A DNA stretch of 64,000 bases from an uncultured Prevotellaceae bacterium (GCA_900318205.1 ONJS01000009.1:62001-126000); one strand, 5' to 3'. Counted from the first letter of the stretch, positions 16,303-24,871 are shown. Notes: generated from the sequence alone by a model not told the origin. A program made the numbers and translations.

Positions 16303-17430
16303 ATGGAGAATCCGTTTATTGTTACAGGCAAAATCAAGCCAGAATACTTCTGTGACCGCGTTAATGAGGCACAGCGTTTGACCAACTGCATTCTTTCGGG
16401 AGGTGAGAATATGGTGATTATCTCGCCCCGCCGTCTGGGTAAAACAGGGTTGATCTATCATTGCTTTGACAAACCAGAAGTTCATGAGCAGGTCACCACA
16501 CTATTTATTGATATCCTGCGCACGACCAGTCTGCAAGAGTTCACTTATCTGCTGGGGCGCGTCGTGTTCAAGACCTTAGGGAGCCGCAGCCAGCAGATGA
16601 TGAAAAACATCATCGACACCTTGAGGTCGCTGCGTGGCAGTTTCGGTTATGACCCGATACAGGGTACACCGACGTTTGACATCAAGTTGGGTGACATCAC
16701 CAATCCCACCTATACGCTAGAAGAAATATTTGCTTGTCTGGAGCAGTCTGAGCAACGCTGCATCGTGGCCATTGACGAGTTCCAGCAGATTGTGAACTAT
16801 CCCGAAAAGAATATCGAGGCATTGCTGCGAACCCACATCCAGCAATCGGCCAATGCCAATTACGTCTTTGCGGGCAGTGAGCGCCACATCATGGGCGAGA
16901 TGTTCCTTGACCATGCCCGCCCGTTCTATCAGAGTGCGTCCATCATGTCACTGGAACCCATCAGTTTAGACAAATACAGTGCCTTCATCCAACATCATTT
17001 CGAGGCCAATCATCTTGCCGTAACACCAGCAGCCATCAGCAAGGTTTATGAGCAATTCCAAGGCAATACCTATTATATACAGAAGACCTTCCACAACGCC
17101 TTCTCAGCATCAGTTGAAGGTGGCATTACATGTGACATCCCACTAGTGGAACGCATCATCAGCGACATGATGAAGGAGAGCGGGCACAAATACAGCGAGA
17201 CTTTGGCACGGCTCACCCTCCCGCAAAAGGCATTACTCTATGCCATTGCCGAGGATAGGGTTGCCCAACGGGTCACCTCGGGGCAATTCATCAAGCGGCA
17301 CCGCCTGCAATCGGCAAGCAGTGTACAGGCAGCCCTGCGTAAACTCTTGGAATATGGCCTTGTGACCACCAAAGATGGCGGCTATTTCATTGAAGACCAG
17401 CTATTCTATCACTGGCTATTGACCAGCTGA
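16303..17430 (+). CDS. Stand-alone AAA/STAND-type ATPase (ATPase_2-like)
   Basis: A 375-residue soluble ATPase. The N-terminus IVTGKIKPEYFCDRVNE is the usual opening of the Bacteroidales group of archaeal-type ATPases (ATPase_2), followed by a Walker A SPRRLGKTGL (41-50) and Walker B CIVAIDEFQQI with D158 and E159. The back third is helical and looks like a winged-helix domain (residues about 300-370, ending GGYFIEDQLFYHWLL). Proteins of this group are common in accessory DNA and their role is unknown; a nucleic-acid or signalling role is only a guess. It is a single-gene unit with its own promoter, flanked by the 13.7/17.5-kb repeats. Confidence 0.8.
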   Translation: MENPFIVTGKIKPEYFCDRVNEAQRLTNCILSGGENMVIISPRRLGKTGLIYHCFDKPEVHEQVTTLFIDILRTTSLQEFTYLLGRVVFKTLGSRSQQMMKNIIDTLRSLRGSFGYDPIQGTPTFDIKLGDITNPTYTLEEIFACLEQSEQRCIVAIDEFQQIVNYPEKNIEALLRTHIQQSANANYVFAGSERHIMGEMFLDHARPFYQSASIMSLEPISLDKYSAFIQHHFEANHLAVTPAAISKVYEQFQGNTYYIQKTFHNAFSASVEGGITCDIPLVERIISDMMKESGHKYSETLARLTLPQKALLYAIAEDRVAQRVTSGQFIKRHRLQSASSVQAALRKLLEYGLVTTKDGGYFIEDQLFYHWLLTS

Positions 17431-17479
17431 TGCGAGCTGACTCTCGCAGTATAAAGCATAATGGATATAGGATAATGAA

Positions 17480-17548
17480 GCATCCGCGTTTTTAGCTGTC
17501 GGCGAATGATACGAATTAACCAAAATAGCATCCGCGTTCCGTTTGACC
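17480..17548 (-). repeat. 69-bp repeat, inverted partner of 13680-13748
   Basis: Reverse complement of the 13680-13748 segment, beginning GCATCCGCGTTTTTAGCTG and ending GTTTGACC. Together with 17549-17621 it fills most of the gap between the ATPase gene and the secreted protein at 17617. Confidence 0.85.
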
Positions 17549-17621
17549 AGAACGCGGATGCTTCACTAAACATTATCCTTTCTCCATTATGCACGGCGTC
17601 AGCCGTTCAGCGAGCATCAGC
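17549..17621 (+). repeat. Direct partner of the 13825-13892 repeat
   Basis: Contains AGAACGCGGATGCTTCA, TAAACATTATCC and CAGCCGTTCAGCGAGC as in the first copy, and runs into the stop codon of the leftward gene ending at 17617. Confidence 0.8.
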
Positions 17622-19197
17622 GAGCATAAATCTTGCGGCCGTCGCTGGTCACATAGATGCCGGGGGTCAACTTGGAGGCATCGACGCGGCGACCCATCAG
17701 GTCGTAGTACTCGACGGGACGGTTGTCGTCGGCAGCAATCGTCGTGACGCCAGTCATGCCGAGGTCATACCAGCCGATCTCGCTCTCGTTCATCTCGTCA
17801 CCGCCGAAATAGACGCTCTGTACACCGATGCGCTTGACATCGTCGCCGATAGAGTAAACCACTACCAGTTGGCCACCCATCAGGATGTTCATGTCGTCAT
17901 TGAAGTTGTAGGGTATGATGGTCTCGTCCTGATCGAAGCCGTAGATATCGGCCCAGAAGATATAAGGCTCAGCTCCCTCGCCGCTGTCGGTGAACAGGCG
18001 ATAGCCCAGTCGGTTGGTCAGCAGGGGCTTGCCGTCAACATCGGTCACGGGGATGTCAAGCACCAGGAAGCCCAGTTCCTCGTCGGCATAGTATTCATAA
18101 TAGAGCACTGTAGGCATTTCGGGCACGGCGGGCTCGTCAACAATCGGCGCCAGTGCTACATTGCCCAGCAGGTCATACCAGCTCACCTCAACATCATCGG
18201 CACAGATGCCATACCACTGATGAGCGACAAAGACACCAGTCTCGGGATCCAACGTCAGCGTGAACGGCTCGGCATCATTGGTCTCGGGCGCACATCCCAT
18301 GAAATAGAGCGGATAGACTTCGCCAGCGAGAACAAACGGGCCGAAGTACTGGCCGTTGTCAAACACATAGCTGTCGCCCTCGCGGTGACCCTTCACCCAT
18401 GCCTTGGGCAGGTAGGAGCACAGGCCCTGCACATAGATGTCGTCACCGTCAAAGCCCACCTGGGCACTGCCCATCAAGGGCTCGCCCTCAAACCACTCTT
18501 CAACATCCTCATAGTAGCCCATGTAAACACCCGTGAGCATATAAGGCTCAGTCTCCAGGCCCTCGGGCACAACCACGGTTCCCAGGTCGGCAGTGAAGGA
18601 CATCTCGCTGTCATACATAAAGTACCAGCCCAATTGGTCGGGATGAGCATTCTCGAGGATGTAGCAGACCTGGTCCTGGTTCAAGACAAAGACACCGGCG
18701 CGCTCATCAAAATCAAACACCGCATCGATGGGCTCATAGGTGCCATCGCTCAACGGTGTGACAGGATAGAAGTATAGGTCGTAGCCATAGTAGTCGCCGT
18801 AGTACTGCATGGGGAAAGTGACCTGGGAGAAGTCCTCATTGAGGGTACCCTTGATCCATGCCTCAGGCAGATAGACGCTGAAACCCTGCAGATAGACGTC
18901 ATTGCCGTCGATACCGATCTGCAACGTGCGGTCCACAACTTCCCAACTCGAGCCGTCAAAGATGTAGGCATTCATGCGGAAGCCCTGGGTCTCCAAGTCG
19001 GCAGGAGGAGTAACGACAGCCTCGGCCAGTTGAGGTGTAGCGTTTCTCAACGATGGGGAGAAATCGGCACGTGGCACAGTCATGGTGTGGCGGGCCTTGT
19101 TCTGGTCAGGCTTGGGCAACTTCACGTTTTGTACCTGATTAGCACTCACTGCCATCGACAGGATGGCAGACAACAACAAGAAAATAAACTTTTTCAT
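17617..19197 (-). CDS. Large secreted protein of unknown function with sorting-like tail
   Basis: A 526-residue exported, very acidic protein. ATG 19197 is preferred over the GTG two codons upstream. A signal peptide (MKKFIFLLLSAILSMAVSAN) is followed by two related segments: one at about 90-150 (QIGIDGNDVYLQGFSVYLPEAWIKG) and one at about 250-290 (QVGFDGDDIYVQGLCSYLPKAWVKG), so the protein holds an internal duplication. The end, EYYDLMGRRV then GIYVTSDGRKIYAR, is the Bacteroidales tail related to type IX sorting signals. No enzyme motif is visible. It has its own promoter and is not in an operon. Confidence 0.8.
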   Translation of the reverse strand: MKKFIFLLLSAILSMAVSANQVQNVKLPKPDQNKARHTMTVPRADFSPSLRNATPQLAEAVVTPPADLETQGFRMNAYIFDGSSWEVVDRTLQIGIDGNDVYLQGFSVYLPEAWIKGTLNEDFSQVTFPMQYYGDYYGYDLYFYPVTPLSDGTYEPIDAVFDFDERAGVFVLNQDQVCYILENAHPDQLGWYFMYDSEMSFTADLGTVVVPEGLETEPYMLTGVYMGYYEDVEEWFEGEPLMGSAQVGFDGDDIYVQGLCSYLPKAWVKGHREGDSYVFDNGQYFGPFVLAGEVYPLYFMGCAPETNDAEPFTLTLDPETGVFVAHQWYGICADDVEVSWYDLLGNVALAPIVDEPAVPEMPTVLYYEYYADEELGFLVLDIPVTDVDGKPLLTNRLGYRLFTDSGEGAEPYIFWADIYGFDQDETIIPYNFNDDMNILMGGQLVVVYSIGDDVKRIGVQSVYFGGDEMNESEIGWYDLGMTGVTTIAADDNRPVEYYDLMGRRVDASKLTPGIYVTSDGRKIYAR

Positions 19198-19239
19198 AAT
19201 CACAATGGTATTTAAATGTTAACAAAAAGCAATTATTTG

Positions 19240-19270
19240 CAAAAATAGATATTTCCTATCAAACAACAAA
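19240..19270 (-). promoter_or_regulatory. Promoter of secreted protein (TTTG-N19-TATTTTTG)
   Basis: On the minus strand TTTG (19267-19270) and TATTTTTG (19240-19247) are 19 nt apart, 42 nt before the ATG at 19197. Confidence 0.75.
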
Positions 19271-19352
19271 TAAAATCGGCTAAAAAACATCTTTTGAATA
19301 GAAAAAGTCAGTTTCTTTGTCTCAAATCGCTCATAGTTACGGAAAATGTACT

Positions 19353-19360
19353 TATATTTG
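19353..19360 (+). promoter_or_regulatory. Porin gene -7 box TATATTTG
   Basis: TATATTTG lies 37 nt before the porin start at 19398. No TTTG is present at the standard spacing. Its position makes the longer in-frame reading from 19317 unlikely. Confidence 0.55.
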
Positions 19361-19397
19361 CAAAAAAAATATAATTAACCTCCAAAAAAGACTGATT

Positions 19398-20516
19398 ATG
19401 AAACGACTTATGCTGGCCCTATTAGGGTCGATGCTGCTGCTCTCGGTGATGGCCCAGGGCGACGGCAAAAATCCGATTTTTACCAAGCCCAAGTTCAGCG
19501 GCTTTGCCATGGCGTCCTATCAGGCGACGTTCCAGGATGGCAACAACAGCAACTCGTTTGACCTGAGGCTCGTCAGGGCATCGTTCGAGGGCCGCATCCT
19601 CAACGATTTCTACTACAAGATCCAGGGCCAGATCAACGGTAACCCCACGACACTGGGCAGCAGCCCGCGTCTGGTGGACTACTTCATGGAGTGGCAGAAA
19701 CTGGATTTCTTCCGCGTGAAGTTGGGCCAGTTCAAGCGCCCGTTTACCTACGAGAACCCGATGAACCCCATCGACCAGGGCTTCATGGGCTATTCACAGC
19801 CCGTGAGCAAGCTGGCTGGTTTCAGCGACCGCACGGGAATGCACGCGAGCAACGGCCGTGACATCGGTTTGCAGTTCCAGGGCGACTTCCTGAAGACCAA
19901 AAGCGGCCGCAACCTGCTGCACTACCAGGTGGGCGTGTTCAACGGCCAGGGTATCAACGTCAAGGATGTTGACGAGAGGAAAGACATCATCGGCGGCGCA
20001 TGGGTCATGCCCATCGAGGGTATGCGCATCGGCGCCTTCGGCTGGGAAGGCTCTTATGCCCGCAAGGGCGGCGGCAAGACCGTGAGCCTGCGCCAGCACC
20101 GCTACGCCCTGAGTGCCGAGTACAAGAAGGGTGACCTGCAGCTGCGCACCGAGTATATCCACTCGACCGGTCTCGGCTTTGCCACCACCTATCAGAACGC
20201 AGCAAACGCCAGCGATGTCGCCATTAAGACCTATACCGACAAGGACGGCAACAAGGTTGCCAACAACAAGAGCGACGGTATCTACGCCCTCGCCATCGTC
20301 CCTGTGGTCAAGGACAAACTGATGGCCAAGGCCCGCTATGACCTCTACCGTCCCACCGCCTCGTCGGTCGCTGCCAAGACCAACTATGAGGTGGGTCTGA
20401 ATTACCGCTTCTGCAAGTATCTGGAGGTGCAGACCGAGTACTGCCTGACCAACGACAAGGCCCTCGAGAAGCACAACTACAGCACCGTGTTTGTCCAGGT
20501 GAGCATCAGGTATTAA
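19398..20516 (+). CDS. OprO/OprP-type outer-membrane porin
   Basis: A 372-residue beta-barrel. A signal peptide (MKRLMLALLGSMLLLSVMAQ) is followed by PKFSGFAMASYQ, alternating strands such as SFDLRLVRASFEGRIL, the family-typical segment 'FFRVKLGQFKRPFTYENPM' near residue 110, and an end in VQVSIRY with a terminal aromatic residue for Bam recognition. This fits the phosphate-selective porin O/P family of Bacteroidetes, whose real substrates are often not phosphate. The next gene is a DcuA/B-type dicarboxylate carrier, which suggests the porin may serve organic acids. Confidence 0.85.
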   Translation: MKRLMLALLGSMLLLSVMAQGDGKNPIFTKPKFSGFAMASYQATFQDGNNSNSFDLRLVRASFEGRILNDFYYKIQGQINGNPTTLGSSPRLVDYFMEWQKLDFFRVKLGQFKRPFTYENPMNPIDQGFMGYSQPVSKLAGFSDRTGMHASNGRDIGLQFQGDFLKTKSGRNLLHYQVGVFNGQGINVKDVDERKDIIGGAWVMPIEGMRIGAFGWEGSYARKGGGKTVSLRQHRYALSAEYKKGDLQLRTEYIHSTGLGFATTYQNAANASDVAIKTYTDKDGNKVANNKSDGIYALAIVPVVKDKLMAKARYDLYRPTASSVAAKTNYEVGLNYRFCKYLEVQTEYCLTNDKALEKHNYSTVFVQVSIRY

Positions 20517-20520
20517 GATG

Positions 20521-20644
20521 AGATACTCTAGACCATCTAGATACTCTAGATATTCTAGATGCTCTAGAACAACTGACAACTGAAAACTGAAAACTAAAAA
20601 CTGACAACTGTCAACCGACAACTAAAAACTTAAAACTAAAACTA
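20521..20644 (+). repeat. Nonamer then heptamer array in front of the dicarboxylate carrier
   Basis: Six 9-nt units (AGATACTCT, AGACCATCT, AGATATTCT and variants) at 20521-20574 are followed by ten 7-nt units (GACAACT, GAAAACT, AAAAACT, TAAAACT and variants) at 20575-20644. The array ends 1 nt before the start codon at 20646 and takes up nearly the whole gap after the porin gene. Confidence 0.9.
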
Positions 20645-20645
20645 T

Positions 20646-22109
20646 ATGTCACTTATCATGATTTTACAGCTCTGCATTGTGCTTGGAGCTTTGTGGCTGG
20701 GTTCCCGATATGGTAGCCTGGCATTGGGAGCCATCTCGGGCATCGGCTTGGCCATCCTCGTGTTTGGCTTCGGTATGAAACCGGGCAATCCGCCCACCGA
20801 TGTTATCTACATCATCATTGCCGCCGTCACCTGTGCCGGTATCATGCAGGCATCGGGTGGTATGGACTGGTTGATCCAGCTGGCCGAGAAGATGCTGCGC
20901 AAGCATCCTGACCGCATCACCTTCCTTGCCCCGCTGGCTACCTTCTTCCTGACGGTGCTCGTTGGCACGGGCCACGTGGTTTATACGCTGATGCCCATCA
21001 TCTGCGACATCGCGATTAAAAAGGGTATCCGTCCCGAGCGCCCCTGTGGTATCGCCAGCATCGCATCCCAGATTGGTATCACCTGCTCGCCCATCGCGGC
21101 TGCCGTGGTGGCCTTTATCACCATCAGCGGTGCTAACGGCTATACCATCACCATCCCGCAGGTGCTCATGGTGACCATTCCCGCCTGCTTGCTGGGTATC
21201 TTCATCGCATCGATTGCATCCTACAAGCGCGGTAAGGACCTGGACAAGGATCCCGAGTTCCAGAAAAAGATTGCCGACCCCGCTCAGCGCGAGTACATCT
21301 ACGGCAGCAGCGCTACTACCCTCGACAAGAAGATTGCCCCCGAGAGCAAGCGTGCCGTTTACATCTTCTTCGGCGCCCTGCTGGTGATCGTGTTCTTCGC
21401 TATCTTCCAAGACCTGTTGCCTGCTTACGATACCATCAAGGCCATTGACGGTGACGCTACCATTGAGCTCATCGGCTCGCGTGTGACCATCACCGCCGAC
21501 CAGCTGGCCAAGCTGGGTATCGCCATCGACGGCTTGACCAAAGTACATCCCACCCCGCTGAAGATGAACCTTGTCATCCAGATTGTGATGATTACCGCCG
21601 CCGCGCTGATGATCATCTTCTGCAAGGCTTCACCCAAGAAGGCCATCTCTGGTCCCGTTTGGCAGAGTGGTATGGTTGCCGTGGTCGCCATCTATGGTAT
21701 CGCATGGCTCGCTGACACCTACTTCGCCAACTATCTGGGAGAAATCCAGGACATGCTAGCAGGCTTGGTTGAACATTACCCGTGGTCGATTGCTTTTGCC
21801 TTCTTCCTCGTGTCGGTACTCGTCAACTCCCAGGGTGCAGTGGTCGTTTCCATGCTGCCGCTGGCTTATGGCTTGGGCATTGACGGCTGGATCCTGCTGG
21901 GTGTATTGCCCTCGGTATACGGTTACTTCTTTATCCCCAACTATCCCTCGGATATCGCTACCGTGAACTTCGACCGCACGGGCACCACCGTCATCGGCAA
22001 GTACCTGCTCAACCACTCGTTCATGATGCCCGGTCTGGTACACACAGCAGTCGCCTGTGTCGCCGGCTACCTCATCGCCTTCCTCTACCACTCGATGGGC
22101 TGGATCTAA
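20646..22109 (+). CDS. DcuA/DcuB-family anaerobic C4-dicarboxylate transporter
   Basis: A 487-residue inner-membrane carrier with about 11-12 hydrophobic helices. It follows the DcuA/DcuB pattern closely: GISGIGLAILVFGFGMKPG at 30-50, 'ASGGMDWLIQLAEKMLR', LVGTGHVVYTLMPIICDIAIK near 110, the RGKDLDKDPEFQ loop near 200 and NHSFMMPGL near the end. The family exchanges fumarate, aspartate or malate for succinate during fumarate respiration. It has an insertion of about 40 residues near 260-300 (ATIELIGSRVTITADQLAKL). It follows the porin gene, and a strong terminator lies downstream. Assigning A or B is not possible by eye. Confidence 0.93.
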   Translation: MSLIMILQLCIVLGALWLGSRYGSLALGAISGIGLAILVFGFGMKPGNPPTDVIYIIIAAVTCAGIMQASGGMDWLIQLAEKMLRKHPDRITFLAPLATFFLTVLVGTGHVVYTLMPIICDIAIKKGIRPERPCGIASIASQIGITCSPIAAAVVAFITISGANGYTITIPQVLMVTIPACLLGIFIASIASYKRGKDLDKDPEFQKKIADPAQREYIYGSSATTLDKKIAPESKRAVYIFFGALLVIVFFAIFQDLLPAYDTIKAIDGDATIELIGSRVTITADQLAKLGIAIDGLTKVHPTPLKMNLVIQIVMITAAALMIIFCKASPKKAISGPVWQSGMVAVVAIYGIAWLADTYFANYLGEIQDMLAGLVEHYPWSIAFAFFLVSVLVNSQGAVVVSMLPLAYGLGIDGWILLGVLPSVYGYFFIPNYPSDIATVNFDRTGTTVIGKYLLNHSFMMPGLVHTAVACVAGYLIAFLYHSMGWI

Positions 22110-22135
22110 ACCGACGACTTGATAACTCCAATATA

Positions 22136-22175
22136 ACAGATTGCACGGGCCAGCAAACTCGTGCAATCTGTTTTT
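22136..22175 (+). terminator. Rho-independent terminator after the dicarboxylate carrier
   Basis: A perfect 12-bp stem (ACAGATTGCACG with CGTGCAATCTGT) with a 12-nt loop is followed by TTTTT. Confidence 0.92.
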
Positions 22176-22362
22176 AGCCTGTTAAACTATGCCCTATCGG
22201 TGATAATTCATTAAAACAACACCAAAACCATACCCGATAGGGGTGATTTATCGTTATGGCTCGCGACCATTTTATTAAAAGACGGATAGGGAAAAAGTGT
22301 CAAATAATTTGACGGTTTTTGAAGAAAATACGGTTTTCAGGCAAAATAGCGCATAGAAAGAC
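22176..22362. other. Gene-free stretch with CCGATAGGG inverted repeat
   Basis: No gene is seen. CCCTATCGG at 22192-22200 and CCGATAGGG at 22234-22242 form a 9-bp inverted repeat with a long spacer. The 13-mer CATACCCGATAGG at 22229-22241 also occurs at 15887-15899, upstream of the lone ATPase gene. Its meaning is unknown. Confidence 0.5.
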
Positions 22363-22393
22363 TTGACTGCCATTGTCTGAAAATGTACTTTTG
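22363..22393 (+). promoter_or_regulatory. Promoter of C10 peptidase (TTG-N20-TACTTTTG)
   Basis: TTG at 22363-22365 and TACTTTTG at 22386-22393 are 20 nt apart. The start codon is 73 nt further on, leaving a fairly long leader. Confidence 0.65.
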
Positions 22394-22466
22394 CGACGCC
22401 ATGACGGTTGCCGATGTGTGACCTTGGCAACGCATCATCACAAATGTAAAAAAGACACATATCATT

Positions 22467-24800
22467 ATGAAAACAAGAATATTCTTCCTTATCCAATTAT
22501 TGGCATGGACAGTTATGGGTGCCTATGGTGCAAACGTTGAGACTGATGCAGCTCGTGCGGCAGCCGCCCGTTTCCTGACATCACACGGCCGATTAACAGC
22601 CAGCGCTCCCACAACGACGCTGCGGTTGGTCCATAGCGAACCGTCATCGGTCAATACACGATTCAACGACTATTACATTTTTAACACCGACGACAACAGC
22701 AGCTATGTCATCGTTGCAGGAGACGACCGCGCCCAGACCATTTTGGCCCACGGCGAGGGTGCTGTTGACATGAACGACCTGCCTGATGGCATGCAGTTCC
22801 TCCTTGAACTCTATAAAGGGCAACTCGAGTACCTGCACGCCCACCCTGAAATGGTCGTCAACAAGGCACAACAGTTTACCGCCACCAGTGTTTCGGCTCT
22901 TCTCGGAACCAAGTGGGACCAGCGTGACCCTTACAACTGCATGTGCCCGGTGTACCAAGGTCAGCGCTGCCTGACGGGATGTGCCGCCACATCAATGGCC
23001 ATGATATTCCACTACTGGCAATATCCCACCAACATCACCTATTCAGTTCCTGGCTATACTACCGAGACCAAAAACATCGAGCTCGAAACACTTCAGCCCA
23101 CCACCTTCAACTGGAATAACATGCTCAACAGCTATACTGAGGGTTACAACAGCATCCAAGCTGAGGCTGTGGGCAAGTTGATGCGCTATATCGGTCAAGC
23201 CGAGCATATGGACTACACGCCTCAGGCTAGTGGAGCGGGTCATCTGGATATCTTAAATGCGACACTGTTTTTCGGCTACGACCAGGATGTCGATATCCAC
23301 ATGAAACTGAATGACGAGACGGGAAAGGTGTACTACAACGATGAGGAATGGGCCGCCATGCTCCAATATGAACTCAAATCGGGACGTCCCATCCTTTATA
23401 CCGGCCAATCGGCCTCTGGTGGCGCCCATGCCTTCAATATTGATGGTTATAATGCACCGAGTGACTCTTACCATGTCAACTTCGGCTGGAGTGGACGCAA
23501 CAACGGCTATTATGTGCTGAATGCCTTTGACGGCGGAGACTCTGTGTATAATCTTTTCCAGTGCTACCTCTCCAATCTGCAACCACCTGTTATCACTCCG
23601 ACCATCAAGATGCTGACCGACAGGATATACATCTATTGCGCCGTCAATAAAGAAATCACCAACTACTTTGAAGTCAAGGGCTCCACCCTGACCAACGACG
23701 TTACTGTCTCCCTCAATGACCAAAGCGGAAGCTTTACCATCGACAAGACCCGCCTGAGCCTCCAAGAAGTCAAGGAGGGCATACATGTGCCAGTCAATTT
23801 CCATCCGGCCCGAACAGGCATCCACACCGCTACAGTGACCTTGAAAAGTGAGGGCGCAGAACCGGTCACCTTCACACTCATCGGTAAAGCCGTACTGGAG
23901 AAGCATGACCCTGTCATGCTGCCGCCCGCCCAAATCTCGCCCACTTCCTTCAAGGCTCAATGGCAGGACAGCACCCCCTTTGTGAACATAAAGTCTTATC
24001 GCTTGGAGCTGAAATACTGGCCAGAAAGCAAATTGCTGCTGGAACAGTCTTTTGAGCACTTGACTGCCGGCTCGGGACTCAATGACGTGTCATCCACCCT
24101 TGACGAGATTACTTCTGTACCCGGCTGGACTGGCAACAGGCTTTTCCCTGGCAACGGATATCTGAACATCGGATCGGATGTCCTTACCGGACGCCTCACT
24201 ACCCCACCGATTGACGTAAGCGGCTGTAATGGGCATTTGACAGTCCGCATCAGCGCCAAGTGCCCCGACACAATGTTCATGAGCAACCTAAAGGTGACCT
24301 GCGGTGACTATGACACGACAATCGTCATTACTCCTAGTGGCATTGAAAATGTGGTCACTATGCCATGTAACAGCAGCGGGAATGTGACCGTCAGCTTGAA
24401 CAAGACAGTCAGGGGGCAAGTCGTCATGCTCAGCAAAGTCAGCGTCGTGTCGGGCGATAACTCTAACGAATTCAACCCCAATTACGTGACCTGCTATGAA
24501 GGCATCAAACGTAAATCCTATGAGATCACCAACGCTGAACAGGGACACTATGCCATGCGCGTCCAGAGCGAATACAATGACGGCACCGTCTCGCAATGGA
24601 GCGACTACCAGCAATTCCTGCTTGGCATGCTCATCGGCGATGTCAACCTTGACAATGAAATCAATATCGCCGACATCAACACGGTCATCAGCATGATTCT
24701 CGCCAATGACCAGAACCAGGTTGGGGATGTCAATCAAGACGGAGAAGTCAACATTGCCGATGTCAACACCGTCCTTGATATCATCATGGGCAACAGCTAA
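22467..24800 (+). CDS. Secreted C10 (streptopain-like) cysteine protease with dockerin-like tail
   Basis: A 777-residue exported protease. A signal peptide (1-21) and a Spi-type propeptide (about 25-135) precede the C10 catalytic domain. The nucleophile is C172 in RCLTGCAATSMAMIFHYW, the catalytic histidine is H321 in SGGAHAFNIDGY, and W341 lies in FGWSGRNNGYY. Beta-sandwich regions follow (about 370-700). The end (722-777) is a full dockerin-like pair, GDVNLDNEINIADINTVI and GDVNQDGEVNIADVNTVL, with two calcium loops. Related enzymes (SpeB, interpain, Bacteroides Bfp) degrade host and dietary proteins and can activate toxins. It has its own promoter and a terminator hairpin downstream. Confidence 0.95.
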   Translation: MKTRIFFLIQLLAWTVMGAYGANVETDAARAAAARFLTSHGRLTASAPTTTLRLVHSEPSSVNTRFNDYYIFNTDDNSSYVIVAGDDRAQTILAHGEGAVDMNDLPDGMQFLLELYKGQLEYLHAHPEMVVNKAQQFTATSVSALLGTKWDQRDPYNCMCPVYQGQRCLTGCAATSMAMIFHYWQYPTNITYSVPGYTTETKNIELETLQPTTFNWNNMLNSYTEGYNSIQAEAVGKLMRYIGQAEHMDYTPQASGAGHLDILNATLFFGYDQDVDIHMKLNDETGKVYYNDEEWAAMLQYELKSGRPILYTGQSASGGAHAFNIDGYNAPSDSYHVNFGWSGRNNGYYVLNAFDGGDSVYNLFQCYLSNLQPPVITPTIKMLTDRIYIYCAVNKEITNYFEVKGSTLTNDVTVSLNDQSGSFTIDKTRLSLQEVKEGIHVPVNFHPARTGIHTATVTLKSEGAEPVTFTLIGKAVLEKHDPVMLPPAQISPTSFKAQWQDSTPFVNIKSYRLELKYWPESKLLLEQSFEHLTAGSGLNDVSSTLDEITSVPGWTGNRLFPGNGYLNIGSDVLTGRLTTPPIDVSGCNGHLTVRISAKCPDTMFMSNLKVTCGDYDTTIVITPSGIENVVTMPCNSSGNVTVSLNKTVRGQVVMLSKVSVVSGDNSNEFNPNYVTCYEGIKRKSYEITNAEQGHYAMRVQSEYNDGTVSQWSDYQQFLLGMLIGDVNLDNEINIADINTVISMILANDQNQVGDVNQDGEVNIADVNTVLDIIMGNS

Positions 24801-24830
24801 GCCCAAGACATATCACTTTCACATGAGAGG

Positions 24831-24871
24831 GAGTGCTGCATTACATGAACTATACGTGATGCAACACTCCA
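24831..24871 (+). terminator. Hairpin downstream of the C10 peptidase gene
   Basis: GGAGTGCTGCATTAC pairs with GTGATGCAACACTCC (two mismatches) around an 11-nt loop. It lacks a long T-run, so it may be a processing or attenuating hairpin rather than a classic terminator. Confidence 0.55.

Noticed and set aside
13680-17621. Complete transposon or integron around the LRR and ATPase genes
   Set aside because: No transposase or integrase, no target-site duplication, and the repeats belong to a family also found elsewhere in the window.
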